Assembly: GCA_966211765.1 (NCBI GenBank)
Contig: CBIHOV010000016.1
Location: forward strand, 100,080-164,079
Source of the DNA: Paraflavitalea sp966211765
Lineage (GTDB): Bacteria; Bacteroidota; Bacteroidia; Chitinophagales; Chitinophagaceae
Direction: 5' to 3'
DNA: 64,000 bases
A program made the translations under genes and the position numbers. The notes below the pieces were generated by a model, which was not told the origin of the DNA, did no database searches, and saw only the letters and a list, made by a program, of their open reading frames with translations. This document shows positions 26,744 to 36,414 of this stretch, in pieces (position 1 is the first letter of the stretch; the number at the start of each line of letters is the position of its first letter).

Positions 26744-29143
26744 ATGTTCAGAAACTATTTCACCATTGCCTTCCGCAACCTGGTTAAGCACAAGCTGTTT
26801 ACCGGACTCAATACGTTTGGCCTGGCCACCGGAATGGCCTGCAGCATCCTTATTTTTTTGTGGGTGCAGGATGAACGTAGCTATGATAAGTTCAATACGA
26901 ATGCCGATCAGATCTACCGGCTAACCGTCAGGATCTCCGGCATAGATGCTGCCGTGTCGCCCGTTCCTATTGCCATGGCACTTAAAAAGGAAATACCTGC
27001 CGTCAAGAACGTGACCCGTCTGGTGGCGCTCCAAACGGTCGTTACTGTAGACAATAAAAAGTTTGAGGAGAATCATATCTACTATGCCGATAGCAACCTG
27101 CTGCAAATGTTTACCTACCCGGTATTGCAGGGAGATGATGCAGCCAGCCTGCTCAAGCGCCCGGATGGCATCGTCATTACAGAGAACACCGCAAAACGAT
27201 ATTTTGGCGATGCAGGCCGGGCAATAGGAAAAACGGTCATCGTGGGCAATACCATTGCCGGAACCAATATGGTGGTAACGGCCGTCCTGAAAGATCTTCC
27301 TGCCAACTCACACCTTAAGTTTGATATCCTGATGCCCATCAAACAATATGAAGGTTTTATCAATCAGAAAGAGGCCTGGGGCAATTATGATGTATATACC
27401 TACCTGCAACTGGATAAGGAATTTAAAGCCACCTCCACAGCGCTGCATTCCCTGAAAAACCAGATGGAGCTGATCCAAAAGAAAAACGACAACACCCATA
27501 CAGCCAGCAATTTATTCCTCCAAAAACTGACCGATATCCACCTGCATTCCCATTTATTGCTGGATGTGGAAGGAAATGGTAACGCCCAGCATGTTACTAT
27601 CTTTTCATTGGTAGCCCTGTTCATCCTGCTCATCGCCTGTATCAATTTCATGAACCTCTCTACGGCACTATCCGGTCAGCGGGCAAAAGAAGTGGGTCTG
27701 CGCAAAACAGTAGGCGCCTTGCGTATTCAATTGATCATCCAGTTTATCTGCGAATCCGTACTCTTGTCCTTTATAGCCCTTATTATTGGCTTAGCCATTG
27801 CATCCTTATTATTGCCCCTGTTCAATGAACTGGCTGCCAAGTCCATTACATTAGAACTGGCCAATGTGAAGATGCTATTGACCCTCCTGGGAATAGCCGT
27901 ACTTACAGGATTGATCGCCGGCAGTTATCCCGCCTTATTCCTTTCCTCCTTTCAACCTGTGAAAGTGATCAAAGGCGTAAAAGCACTCCATGGCCGCAAA
28001 ACATTTTTCCGGAATGGGCTGGTGGTAGTACAATTCTCCATCTCCGTGATCCTGATGGCGAGTACCCTCGTAGTGTATAAACAGTTACAGTTTATCCGTG
28101 ATCGTGATATGGGGTACAACAAGGAGAACCTGTTATATGTACCCATTCCAATGGCAGGCGATATTGGCAAAAATACCATGGCTTTAAAGGCTGCCTTCAA
28201 CCAATCGGCAGCTACCTCCTCGTATACAGTAGTGAGTCACCTGCCCACTTATTTAACCACCGGCACCACCGCCGTGCAATGGACCGTTAAAGATCCCAAC
28301 ACACAAATTGTTTTCCCCGAGATCTGGGTAGATGACAATTTTATCAACATATTTGGCATGCAGTTGCTGGCCGGCAGGTTCTTTTCCAAAGACTTCCAGG
28401 GTGATGAGAACAACTATGTGCTCAATGAAACCTGCCTGCGCACCATGAAAATAGACCTGGCACAAGCCATCGGCCAAAAGATAACCGTCAGCGGAAAGCC
28501 CGGAGAGATCATTGGCGTAGTCAAAGATTTTAACTTCAAACCCATACAACAACCCATTGAGCCAATCATTATAAAGAATGGCGCTCGACCCAACTATCAC
28601 TCTAATGCCCATTATATAGTTTTAAAAACAGCACCAGCCAACTTGCAGCAAACATTGGCCCAGCTAAAAAACATCTACCATAATGCCCTGGCTGATCATC
28701 CTTTTTCCTTTGGATTTGTAGACGATGATCTCTCGAAACTATACCTGGCTGAACAGCGGATGGGGAAGCTGTTCAATGTGTTCTCCTTGTTATCCATCAT
28801 CGTATCCTGTCTGGGCCTTTTTGGTCTGGCCACATTCGCCACTCAAAAACGCATCCGGGAAATTGGCATACGCAAGGTATTGGGCGCCACAGCAGCAGGC
28901 ATTGTAGGCATGCTGTCTAAAGATTTTGTCAGGTTGGTAATGGCATCATTGATCATTGCTTTCCCGGTAGCCTGGTGGGCCATGAATGCCTGGCTCGACA
29001 ATTTTGCCTACCGTATCAGTTTGAGTTGGTGGATGTTTGCCCTGGCAGGTACGCTGGCCTTGCTCATTGCATTCATCACCGTAAGTTACCAGTCCATTAA
29101 AGCGGCGCTCAGCAACCCGGCCAAAAGCCTGAAGAATGAATAG
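26744..29143 (+). CDS. FtsX/MacB-type ABC transporter permease 1
   Basis: 799 residues with the Bacteroidota double-FtsX architecture. An N-terminal helix (LFTGLNTFGLATGMACSILI) is followed by a large MacB-like periplasmic domain (about 45-285) and a three-helix FtsX core near 285-410, with LIACINFMNLSTALSGQRAKE and VGLRKTVGA. A second periplasmic domain and a C-terminal FtsX core (~680-790; REIGIRKVLGATAAGI) complete it. Such permeases couple an ATPase to mechanotransmission or to export of peptides or lipids, but no MacB-type ATPase is encoded in the window. Its neighbour is a clear paralogue, 48 bases downstream. Confidence 0.92.
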   Translation: MFRNYFTIAFRNLVKHKLFTGLNTFGLATGMACSILIFLWVQDERSYDKFNTNADQIYRLTVRISGIDAAVSPVPIAMALKKEIPAVKNVTRLVALQTVVTVDNKKFEENHIYYADSNLLQMFTYPVLQGDDAASLLKRPDGIVITENTAKRYFGDAGRAIGKTVIVGNTIAGTNMVVTAVLKDLPANSHLKFDILMPIKQYEGFINQKEAWGNYDVYTYLQLDKEFKATSTALHSLKNQMELIQKKNDNTHTASNLFLQKLTDIHLHSHLLLDVEGNGNAQHVTIFSLVALFILLIACINFMNLSTALSGQRAKEVGLRKTVGALRIQLIIQFICESVLLSFIALIIGLAIASLLLPLFNELAAKSITLELANVKMLLTLLGIAVLTGLIAGSYPALFLSSFQPVKVIKGVKALHGRKTFFRNGLVVVQFSISVILMASTLVVYKQLQFIRDRDMGYNKENLLYVPIPMAGDIGKNTMALKAAFNQSAATSSYTVVSHLPTYLTTGTTAVQWTVKDPNTQIVFPEIWVDDNFINIFGMQLLAGRFFSKDFQGDENNYVLNETCLRTMKIDLAQAIGQKITVSGKPGEIIGVVKDFNFKPIQQPIEPIIIKNGARPNYHSNAHYIVLKTAPANLQQTLAQLKNIYHNALADHPFSFGFVDDDLSKLYLAEQRMGKLFNVFSLLSIIVSCLGLFGLATFATQKRIREIGIRKVLGATAAGIVGMLSKDFVRLVMASLIIAFPVAWWAMNAWLDNFAYRISLSWWMFALAGTLALLIAFITVSYQSIKAALSNPAKSLKNE

Positions 29144-29191
29144 AGGATTAGATCAATAACAATAATAAGCCAATAGTTCAATAGGATAATT

Positions 29192-31558
29192 ATGCTCAGC
29201 TATTTTATCAAGACCACCCTGCGTAATCTTTGGAGAAATAAGACCTACAGTGCCCTGAATATCTTTGGCCTCGCCATCGGTATTGCCTGCGCGGGCCTCA
29301 TCTTTTTGTGGAGGGAAGATGAAGTGAATTTTGACCAGGTACACACCCAAAAAGACCAGCTGTACCGCATTATAGAAAACCAGACCTATGATGGAAAGGT
29401 GCGCACCTTCTGGTCAACCCCTGGTCCTTTGGCAGAAGCCATAAAAGCCGAGATCCCCGGCATAGAAAATGCCTGCCGCGTCAGCGGCAGCAAACCAGTA
29501 TTATTTTCATTGGGCGATAAAGCCATTTATGAAAAAGGCGGCTTTGCCGATCATGCTATTTTCAGCCTCTTTACCTGGCAGTTTGTTCAGGGCAATGCCA
29601 AAGATGCATTCAGCCAGCTCTACTCGGTAGTGATCTCCGAAAAAATGGCCGAACAGTTCTTTGGAAAGTCGGCCAATGTGATTGGCAAAACCATTAAGTT
29701 TGATAACAACCAGGATTACCTGGTCTCAGGTGTAGTAAAAGACCTGCCGGCCAATTCAACCCTTCAAATGGATTGGATCGCTCCTTTTGAAATATACTTT
29801 AAGGAAAATACGGAAAGGCTTACCAGTTGGGGCAACAACAGCCTGGCTACTTATGTTGAACTATCCCCTCAGGCCGATAAGGCAAAGGTCAGCCAATTAC
29901 TGGCTGGATCAATAAAGAAAAGACTCCCGGAAACTTCCACTACACCTTTCTTATTCAGCATGAACGACTGGCGCCTGCGTGATCAGTTTGAAGATGGGAA
30001 ACAGGCCGGTGGCAGAATTGAATATGTACGCATGTTCACCGTAATTGCCTGGATCATCTTACTCATTGCCTGTATTAACTTCATGAACCTGTCTACCGCA
30101 CGCAGCGAAAAGCGCGCCCGCGAAGTAGGTGTGCGCAAAGTATTGGGCGCCGGCAAAAGCCGCCTGATCACAAGATTTATCGGCGAATCCATCATCATGG
30201 CTTTGCTGGCTGTGATCCTGGGCCTGATCATAATAGCCCTGGCCTTGCCGGCTTTCAATGTGTTGGTAGAAAAGCAACTCACCCTGGGACTCGACCAACC
30301 ACTGCACCTGGCAGCACTACTCTGCATTGCTTTATTGTGCGGGCTCGTAGCAGGCAGTTATCCGGCCTTATACCTCTCTTCCTTTAATCCCGTATTTGTG
30401 TTCAAAGGCATCCGGATAAAAGGAGGCAGCGCTTCCTTCATCCGCAAAGGATTGGTGGTAACACAATTTACTGTATCCATTGTACTCATCATCAGTACCA
30501 TCATCATTTACCAGCAAGTGCAACATGTAAAGAACAGGGATATCGGATACAACCGCAATAACCTGCTGTTGGTAGAGGCGCGGGGAAATATTGGTAAAAA
30601 TTTCGCTGTTATAAAAGATGATTTAATAAAAACCGGCGTAGTGGAGAATGCAGCTTTAAACAGTTTCAATGTGATAGACATAGGCAGCAATACCTCCAAC
30701 TTTACCTGGAAGGGTAAGGATCCCTCCAAAAGCATTCTTATCTCCCCGAGAGAAGTTAGTCCGGAGTTCATAGCCACCGCAGGAATGAAAATAGCGGAGG
30801 GCAGGGACTTTCTTCAAAATGGCCTCGCAGATAGTTCCAATGTCCTGATCACAGAAACCTTTGCCAAAATGATGGGCCAGGGAACGGCCGTTGGCAAAAC
30901 CATCACCTATCTTTCCAATGGCAAAACTTACCAGGTAGTGGGTGTGGTAAAAGATTTCATATATGGTGATATGTATAGTAAGAGCGACCCCGTGATGTTT
31001 TCTTTGTACAAGAATAACTTCCGTTCACTCTATATCCGTGTGGACAACAATGCCAATATGGAAGCCTCCCTGGCAAAAATAGGAGCAGTGCTGAAAAAAG
31101 CCAACCCGGGCTATCCTTTTGAATACAAGTTTGTAGACGATCAGTTCAATGACCGGTTCAAAAGTGAAGCATTGATCGGGAAACTGTCGCGTGTATTTGC
31201 CGTATTGGCCATCATCATCTCCTGCCTTGGATTATTTGGCCTGGCCGCCTATACTGCCGAACGCAGAACCAGGGAGATCGGTATCCGTAAGGTGTTGGGC
31301 GCCAGTGTCACCGGCATTACCCACTTATTGTCCAAAGAGTTTTTACAACTGGTACTATTCTCAGCCCTGATTTCATTCCCCCTTGCCTGGTGGGCCATGC
31401 ACCAATGGTTACAAGGTTATTCTTACCGTGTTAGCATACAGTGGGGGGTATTCCTGGTAGCAGGAAGCCTGGCCGTGCTCATAGCATTGATGACCATCAG
31501 CCTGCAATCCATCAAAGCAGCCCTCATGAACCCTGTCAAAAGTTTAAGAAGTGAATAA
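29192..31558 (+). CDS. FtsX/MacB-type ABC transporter permease 2
   Basis: 788 residues, paralogous to the upstream gene with the same order: N-terminal helix, MacB-like periplasmic domain, FtsX core with LIACINFMNLSTARSEKRARE and VGVRKVLGAG, second periplasmic domain, and C-terminal core with REIGIRKVLGASVTGI. The duplication suggests a heterodimeric permease or two transporters with different cargo. The pair is transcribed together and ends at the terminator at 31588-31623, which separates it from the injection-system locus. As for its neighbour, the partner ATPase must be elsewhere. Confidence 0.92.
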   Translation: MLSYFIKTTLRNLWRNKTYSALNIFGLAIGIACAGLIFLWREDEVNFDQVHTQKDQLYRIIENQTYDGKVRTFWSTPGPLAEAIKAEIPGIENACRVSGSKPVLFSLGDKAIYEKGGFADHAIFSLFTWQFVQGNAKDAFSQLYSVVISEKMAEQFFGKSANVIGKTIKFDNNQDYLVSGVVKDLPANSTLQMDWIAPFEIYFKENTERLTSWGNNSLATYVELSPQADKAKVSQLLAGSIKKRLPETSTTPFLFSMNDWRLRDQFEDGKQAGGRIEYVRMFTVIAWIILLIACINFMNLSTARSEKRAREVGVRKVLGAGKSRLITRFIGESIIMALLAVILGLIIIALALPAFNVLVEKQLTLGLDQPLHLAALLCIALLCGLVAGSYPALYLSSFNPVFVFKGIRIKGGSASFIRKGLVVTQFTVSIVLIISTIIIYQQVQHVKNRDIGYNRNNLLLVEARGNIGKNFAVIKDDLIKTGVVENAALNSFNVIDIGSNTSNFTWKGKDPSKSILISPREVSPEFIATAGMKIAEGRDFLQNGLADSSNVLITETFAKMMGQGTAVGKTITYLSNGKTYQVVGVVKDFIYGDMYSKSDPVMFSLYKNNFRSLYIRVDNNANMEASLAKIGAVLKKANPGYPFEYKFVDDQFNDRFKSEALIGKLSRVFAVLAIIISCLGLFGLAAYTAERRTREIGIRKVLGASVTGITHLLSKEFLQLVLFSALISFPLAWWAMHQWLQGYSYRVSIQWGVFLVAGSLAVLIALMTISLQSIKAALMNPVKSLRSE

Positions 31559-31587
31559 GTGAAGAGATGTCTGTTCGACTGCAAACA

Positions 31588-31623
31588 AAACCCTTGATAA
31601 AAAATATCAGGGGTTTTTTATTA
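31588..31623 (+). terminator. Intrinsic terminator after the permease pair
   Basis: A 12-bp stem (AAACCCTTGATA at 31588-31599 with TATCAGGGGTTT at 31605-31616, one G-T pair) and a 5-base A loop are followed by a T-run. It isolates the injection-system locus from upstream transcription. Confidence 0.88.
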
Positions 31624-31803
31624 TTATTTTTATTCTTGTCCAGGATACACATTAAAAATGCCACCGTTCGTAATAATACGCTTTTGCAACATTATTGTAA
31701 GAATTGTTCTAAAGTCTGTCTGCACTGCATTTCAGGCCACTTCCTTTTATCGTTTTAGATTATCAATAGTCTCTTTCATGATTTACTAAACCCGACGTAA
31801 AAC

Positions 31804-31811
31804 TACTTTTG
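31804..31811 (+). promoter_or_regulatory. Candidate -7 box for the injection-system operon
   Basis: TACTTTTG matches the Bacteroidota -7 consensus and equals the box of the ArsR promoter at 17051-17058. No -33 TTG is seen at the expected distance, so regulation by another sigma or activator would be needed. Confidence 0.35.
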
Positions 31812-31843
31812 AAGGATGCGCAGTATTGCTTTTTTTGCCTTTA

Positions 31844-31858
31844 TACCACGAAGTGGTA
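31844..31858. promoter_or_regulatory. TACCAC-GAA-GTGGTA inverted repeat
   Basis: A perfect 6-bp inverted repeat with a 3-base spacer lies about 155 bases before the first structural gene. It could be an operator or a small leader hairpin. Confidence 0.4.
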
Positions 31859-32012
31859 ATGCATACTTAACGGATCATATCATTATTTTCCTGTAATATT
31901 GTTTCCCCAACGACGCCTAACACCGACTAAGTATCCGGTTCCCCCTTACTGTTACATTCATTCAGGCACTGATTAGTAGGTTCCCAACAAACGCTTTAAA
32001 ACAATTCAATCA

Positions 32013-32633
32013 ATGATTGATAACGCATTAAAGTTTGTGGCTGCCGAAGTGAACAGGTATGTTGTCAGGAAGATCAATCCAAAAGATGATCCTACCATCA
32101 CCAAACTAGTCGTATTAGGCAATATCACCAAAGCCCAGGACAATGACAATGCGCCCAACCCCAATAACCCGGTGGCTGGCAAAGCTGTATTAAGCCTGGT
32201 CAATATTGAAGAAGACAGGATATCCAAATCGCCCCAGAACTTTGTGAAAGTGAATGACAAAGTGGAATACCGGAATCCAAAGATCTTCCTCAACCTGTAT
32301 TGCCTTTTTGCGGTAGCCAATTCCGCCTACGATACGGCCTTGCAGCAGCTGTCGCTGATCATTCAATTCTTTCAATACAAGAACGTACTGACCCACCAGA
32401 ACAGTCCTGCAGCTTCAGAACCCAAACTCGATCCACGTATTGATAAGCTGGTCTTTGATCTGCACTCACTCAACTTTGAGCAGGTGAACCATTTATGGGG
32501 TACCCTCGGCGGTAAATACCTGCCTTCTGTATTGTATAAAGTACGCCTCGTAACCATTGAAGATGATACACCACAAATGCAGGCCGATCCAATCCTGAAT
32601 CTCGCTATCAACGACTACAACAAGAACAATTGA
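32013..32633 (+). CDS. eCIS cap/tail-terminator protein (DUF4255, Pvc16-like)
   Basis: 206 residues. The N-terminal DUF4255 (Pvc16_N) domain has MIDNALKFVAAEVNRYV, the conserved VLSLVNIEEDR and LNLYCLFAV, then LPSVLYKVRLV near the end. Afp16/Pvc16 proteins cap the distal end of the tube and sheath and set particle length. DUF4255 is a marker of extracellular contractile injection systems and is absent from type VI secretion. It is the first gene of the locus, after a ~390-base leader; its TGA ends 5 bases before the next ATG, so the two are coupled. Confidence 0.93.
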   Translation: MIDNALKFVAAEVNRYVVRKINPKDDPTITKLVVLGNITKAQDNDNAPNPNNPVAGKAVLSLVNIEEDRISKSPQNFVKVNDKVEYRNPKIFLNLYCLFAVANSAYDTALQQLSLIIQFFQYKNVLTHQNSPAASEPKLDPRIDKLVFDLHSLNFEQVNHLWGTLGGKYLPSVLYKVRLVTIEDDTPQMQADPILNLAINDYNKNN

Positions 32634-32638
32634 TTGCC

Positions 32639-33868
32639 ATGATCAACCTGAAACATGCACCTTTCTTTAGGCTCTCTTTTCTGCATGATTATTTCACCAC
32701 TAAAAAGTGTGGGGATGTGGAAGTAGTTCCGGCAAACGATTGTCTGGCATTATTCAAAGGGCTCAATGTACAATGGCGCAACACTGCCAATGAATTCAGA
32801 ACCTGGATACTGGTCAACGAAGCCGGTGGGCCTTTTATCAACAATCCGCTTGCTACGCCACCCGATGATAAAGTATACCGGAAGTATTATGAACAGAGTA
32901 TCTTCCGCCTCTACCTCAAAAGCAGGAACAACACATTCTCCAATTACACCAATATAGCACCCGTAAACGGTAAAAAATACTACTTCAGCAACCTGGCTAA
33001 TAATGAACGCAACGGCGTGTTGTTTGCTTCCAAAGCCGTGGCCGACCATGCCAATGCGACCAATTATGTTCCGGGCGCCCTGGTCATGAAACCCGGTACC
33101 GACAACGTTTTTGAAGCCATCACCAAACACACCAGTGCAGCAGTAGCTGACCTGGTGAATGCGAACCTGTGGACGGCCCTGGGTGCAGCAGCATATCCCA
33201 CCGCCAATGACCAGGTTGAATGCAGCGGCGGATTGTATTCATTTGCCCTGCCGGCCCCCGTGTCAAGGGCAGAGATCGCTATCAATGGATTTGATTTCAA
33301 CCTCCCAATACCCGGGTTTACCATACCCATTGGAGAAAAAGAAATTCAGTACTTCAATGTGGGGGAGGAGCAATCCATCATTACCGTAAAACTATCACAC
33401 CTGAAACCAGGCAGGTACAAAATAACCGTCAATGCAACCTCCAAAGAAGTATACTATGATCCTGCTCTCCAGGATGAAAGCATATTGGGTATCATGGAAA
33501 TATTCAACCATTTACCTGCGGCCAATAATTATGCTTTCCTCAACGCAGGCGAGATCTTACAGCCTAAGCAATACACCATTCAATTTCCGGCCAGAAGGGT
33601 ATTGTGGAAATATACCCGCAAAGATGCCAGGGCCTTGTCCATCACCGATACCGGTGTCACTGCATATGCCTTTTCCTTACTTGCCAATGATTTCGTTTCC
33701 CAGAAACCTATCCCCCTGACCGAGGCTGCACTTACAACCCTGGTGCTCACTTTCAATCCGCCCGACTTCAAGCTGACCCCTTTACCCAATCCGCCTTTCA
33801 ACAGGCTGGGCAAGTACAACCAGGCCGGCTACGATTACTTATGTTCTGAAATGTATCTAAACTATTAA
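32639..33868 (+). CDS. Unknown eCIS protein between cap and sheath genes
   Basis: About 409 residues from the ATG at 32639 (a TTG at 32630 is less likely). No catalytic motif is visible. The N-terminal third has HAPFFRLSFLHDYFTT and GLNVQWRNTANEFRTWIL; a middle Gly/Pro- and beta-rich part (about 195-270) looks Ig-like (LKPGRYKITVNATSKEVYYD). The protein is predicted soluble and beta-rich. Its place between the cap and sheath genes, 5 bases after the former, argues for a structural role such as a cap adaptor, tube plug or assembly factor. A cap adaptor and a tube-lumen plug have been reported for the related AlgoCIS particle; equivalence here is only inference. Confidence 0.8.
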   Translation: MINLKHAPFFRLSFLHDYFTTKKCGDVEVVPANDCLALFKGLNVQWRNTANEFRTWILVNEAGGPFINNPLATPPDDKVYRKYYEQSIFRLYLKSRNNTFSNYTNIAPVNGKKYYFSNLANNERNGVLFASKAVADHANATNYVPGALVMKPGTDNVFEAITKHTSAAVADLVNANLWTALGAAAYPTANDQVECSGGLYSFALPAPVSRAEIAINGFDFNLPIPGFTIPIGEKEIQYFNVGEEQSIITVKLSHLKPGRYKITVNATSKEVYYDPALQDESILGIMEIFNHLPAANNYAFLNAGEILQPKQYTIQFPARRVLWKYTRKDARALSITDTGVTAYAFSLLANDFVSQKPIPLTEAALTTLVLTFNPPDFKLTPLPNPPFNRLGKYNQAGYDYLCSEMYLNY

Positions 33869-33887
33869 ATAATAAAATCTCCTGATT

Positions 33888-35906
33888 ATGGCCTCCACGT
33901 ACAAAACTCCCGGGGTATATGTTGAAGAAATATCCCTTTTTCCTCCCTCTGTGGCGCAGGTAGAAACTGCCGTTCCCGCCTTTATTGGATACACTGAAAA
34001 GGCATTTAAAAATGGGGAATCACTCCTCAAAAAGCCCACCCGCATCAATTCGCTGAGCGAATATGAAGCCTGGTTTGGCGTAGGTCCCAATGTGACCTAC
34101 AATGTTTACCTCGACACCAATGATTCGGTTTTGCAGGTAAACCCTTCACAAACCTTCTACATGTACGAGAGCCTGCGTTTGTTTTATGAGAATGGCGGGG
34201 GCAAATGCTACATCATTTCTGTCGGAGGATATGGAGGAACTGCTCAAATTGCCGAACTGGTCGGAGGCCTCGGGCCATTGGAAAAGGAGGATGAGCCTAC
34301 CCTGATCGTTTGCCCCGATGCTGTTTTGACCGACGGTAGCTTGTATGATTTTCAGCAGGCGGCCCTGTTGCAGTGCGCCCGGCTGGGAGACCGGTTTGTG
34401 ATCATGGACTTGCTGAAAAGTGATGAAAATACACCCAACCAATCCGTAGTAGAGCGGGTAGGGCAGTTCCGCAATAAGATCGGCATCAACAACCTGAAAT
34501 ATGGTGCAGCCTATGTACCTTATGTTTATTCTTCTCTTCCCAAAACCATCCGGTACCGCAATGTGAGCCTTTTCCGCGGAGCGCCTCCCGGAACAGCCCT
34601 TGCTCTGGAAGCACTTACTTCCGATAACAATGCCATTCAACTGATCTTCGACCTGGCCAATGCCAAAAAAGCCGGTGACACCCTCAAAGGATATATCGCA
34701 GTAGGCGCACCAGGCATCCTTACTGCGCCCAACAAATCATTGGAAGAAGAATTCAAAAAGCTATTCGATGCGTATGCTACCGCACTATCAGCAGATAAAC
34801 GGGCAAGGTTAAGAGACATTTACAACTTCGTTCAGAAGATATTGGTTACCCTCAACACCTTTCAGGGAACACTGCCTGCCAAAGTAGGTGCAACACCCAA
34901 TCCGGCTTCCAAAACCACCTCCGTATCCTTTGTACTCAAAGACGATATCACCGGCGTGATCGCCAGCAGTGGTATAAAAGCGGTCATGGAAACCCTCATC
35001 AAACACAGCAATGCTTCCAAAGCCGATGATCCCCTCGATGAAGTATTTACCCCGGGAGCCGACTTCACCACTGCAGTGACCTTCTTAGGCGCCAGTTCCG
35101 CAGCAACAGATCCGGCCCTGGTGGCACAATATGCCGCTTTTGCCCAGGCTGAGCTGAAATACGATGAATCCAAAAAAGCCGTTAGCGCAGCCTTCACTTC
35201 CTTTATTAATTTCTTCTACACCATACAGGCAGCTGCAGCGAATTACGAAAGGACTTTAGACACCAGCCTATCCAATTCATTCGGTGTTTACAAAGACATA
35301 CTGGCCAAGATATCTACATCAACTTCCCAGTTGCCACCCAGCGGTGCAGTAGCCGGTATATACGCCATGGTCGATGACCAACGCGGCGTGTGGAAAGCTC
35401 CTGCCAATGTAAGCCTCAACTCAGTTGTTGGCCCTGTAGTACCCATCGACAATGTACAGCAGGATGAATTCAACGTAGATACCAATGCAGGCAAATCGGT
35501 CAATGCCATCCGCGCCTTCACCGGCAAAGGAACCCTCGTATGGGGCGCCCGCACCCTGGCAGGCAATGACAATGAGTGGCGCTATATTTCTGTGCGCAGG
35601 TTTTTCAACATGGCAGAAGAGTCTATAAAAAAAGCAACCGGTCAGTTTGTATTTGAACCCAACGATGCCAATACCTGGGTCAAAGTAAAAGGCATGATAG
35701 AAAACTTCCTCACTGTATTGTGGAGGCAGGGAGCATTGGCAGGCGCCAAAGCAGAACATGCCTTCTTCGTGAAAGTAGGGTTGGGACAAACCATGACCGC
35801 ACAGGATATCCTCGAAGGCAGGTTGAATGTAGAGATCGGGATGGCAGTAGTAAGGCCGGCAGAATTCATCATCCTGAAATTCTCTCACAAAATGCAGGAG
35901 TCATAG
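33888..35906 (+). CDS. Contractile sheath protein
   Basis: 672 residues. The N-terminal hallmark is YKTPGVYVEEISLFPPSV, followed by VPAFIGYTEKA. The C-terminal sheath domain has RRFFNMAEESIKKAT, VWRQGALAGAK-type segments and the closing AVVRPAEFIILKFSHKM. The middle (about 255-470) holds an extra variable domain that accounts for the greater length compared with ~350-480-residue sheath proteins in AFP and PVC. Sheath subunits polymerise around the inner tube and contract to drive it into the target. Only one sheath gene is present, whereas PVC and AFP carry three paralogues (Pvc2-4). Confidence 0.95.
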   Translation: MASTYKTPGVYVEEISLFPPSVAQVETAVPAFIGYTEKAFKNGESLLKKPTRINSLSEYEAWFGVGPNVTYNVYLDTNDSVLQVNPSQTFYMYESLRLFYENGGGKCYIISVGGYGGTAQIAELVGGLGPLEKEDEPTLIVCPDAVLTDGSLYDFQQAALLQCARLGDRFVIMDLLKSDENTPNQSVVERVGQFRNKIGINNLKYGAAYVPYVYSSLPKTIRYRNVSLFRGAPPGTALALEALTSDNNAIQLIFDLANAKKAGDTLKGYIAVGAPGILTAPNKSLEEEFKKLFDAYATALSADKRARLRDIYNFVQKILVTLNTFQGTLPAKVGATPNPASKTTSVSFVLKDDITGVIASSGIKAVMETLIKHSNASKADDPLDEVFTPGADFTTAVTFLGASSAATDPALVAQYAAFAQAELKYDESKKAVSAAFTSFINFFYTIQAAAANYERTLDTSLSNSFGVYKDILAKISTSTSQLPPSGAVAGIYAMVDDQRGVWKAPANVSLNSVVGPVVPIDNVQQDEFNVDTNAGKSVNAIRAFTGKGTLVWGARTLAGNDNEWRYISVRRFFNMAEESIKKATGQFVFEPNDANTWVKVKGMIENFLTVLWRQGALAGAKAEHAFFVKVGLGQTMTAQDILEGRLNVEIGMAVVRPAEFIILKFSHKMQES

Positions 35907-35968
35907 CAGAGAAGGAAGATAATAAAAGATCAACATTAATAAAAGATCATTCTTAAAACAACAATACC

Positions 35969-36403
35969 ATGGCAGAATATCCATTACCAAAATTCCATTT
36001 CCAGGTAGAGTGGGGTGGCGACAAAATTGGTTTCACTGAAGTTACCGGCCTTGAGGTCACCACCGATGTCATTGAATACCGCGATGGCGCCAGCCCCGAA
36101 TTTCACAAGATCAAAATGTCTGGCATGCAAAAGTTCACCAACATCACTCTTAAGCGGGGCAAATTTGCCAAGAACAACCAGTTCTTCAGTTGGTGGAACA
36201 AACAATCCATGAACAAGCCCGAACGCAGGGACCTTACCATATCACTGCTCAACGAGAGCCATGAACCCGTTTTTGTATGGAAAGTAAAACAGGCCTGGCC
36301 CATCAAAGTAAATGCAGGCGACCTCGGCGCCGATAAGAATGAGGTCATGATCGAGACCCTGGAGCTGGTGCACGAAGGGCTCACCATGGAAGCCATACCA
36401 TAA
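35969..36403 (+). CDS. Inner tube protein 1 (gp19/Pvc1-like)
   Basis: 144 residues, PF06841 T4-gp19/Hcp-like beta barrel. It starts PLPKFHFQVEWGGDKIGFTEVTGLEV and has KMSGMQKFTNITLKRG and FFSWWNKQ. Subunits form the hexameric rings stacked inside the sheath, through which cargo is delivered. As the first tube gene after the sheath it is probably the main tube protein. The 62-base gap upstream is the longest within the structural part and is AT-rich. Confidence 0.95.
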   Translation: MAEYPLPKFHFQVEWGGDKIGFTEVTGLEVTTDVIEYRDGASPEFHKIKMSGMQKFTNITLKRGKFAKNNQFFSWWNKQSMNKPERRDLTISLLNESHEPVFVWKVKQAWPIKVNAGDLGADKNEVMIETLELVHEGLTMEAIP

Positions 36404-36414
36404 ACTTTACCTAC

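Larger units (their letters stand above)
31624..32012 (+). other. Leader region of the injection-system locus
   Basis: About 390 bases without a credible ORF, AT-rich, in front of the first structural gene. TACTTTTG at 31804-31811 matches the TAnnTTTG -7 box but lacks a recognisable -33 TTG, and would give a leader of about 200 bases. A TACCAC-GAA-GTGGTA inverted repeat lies at 31844-31858 within that leader. Confidence 0.5.
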
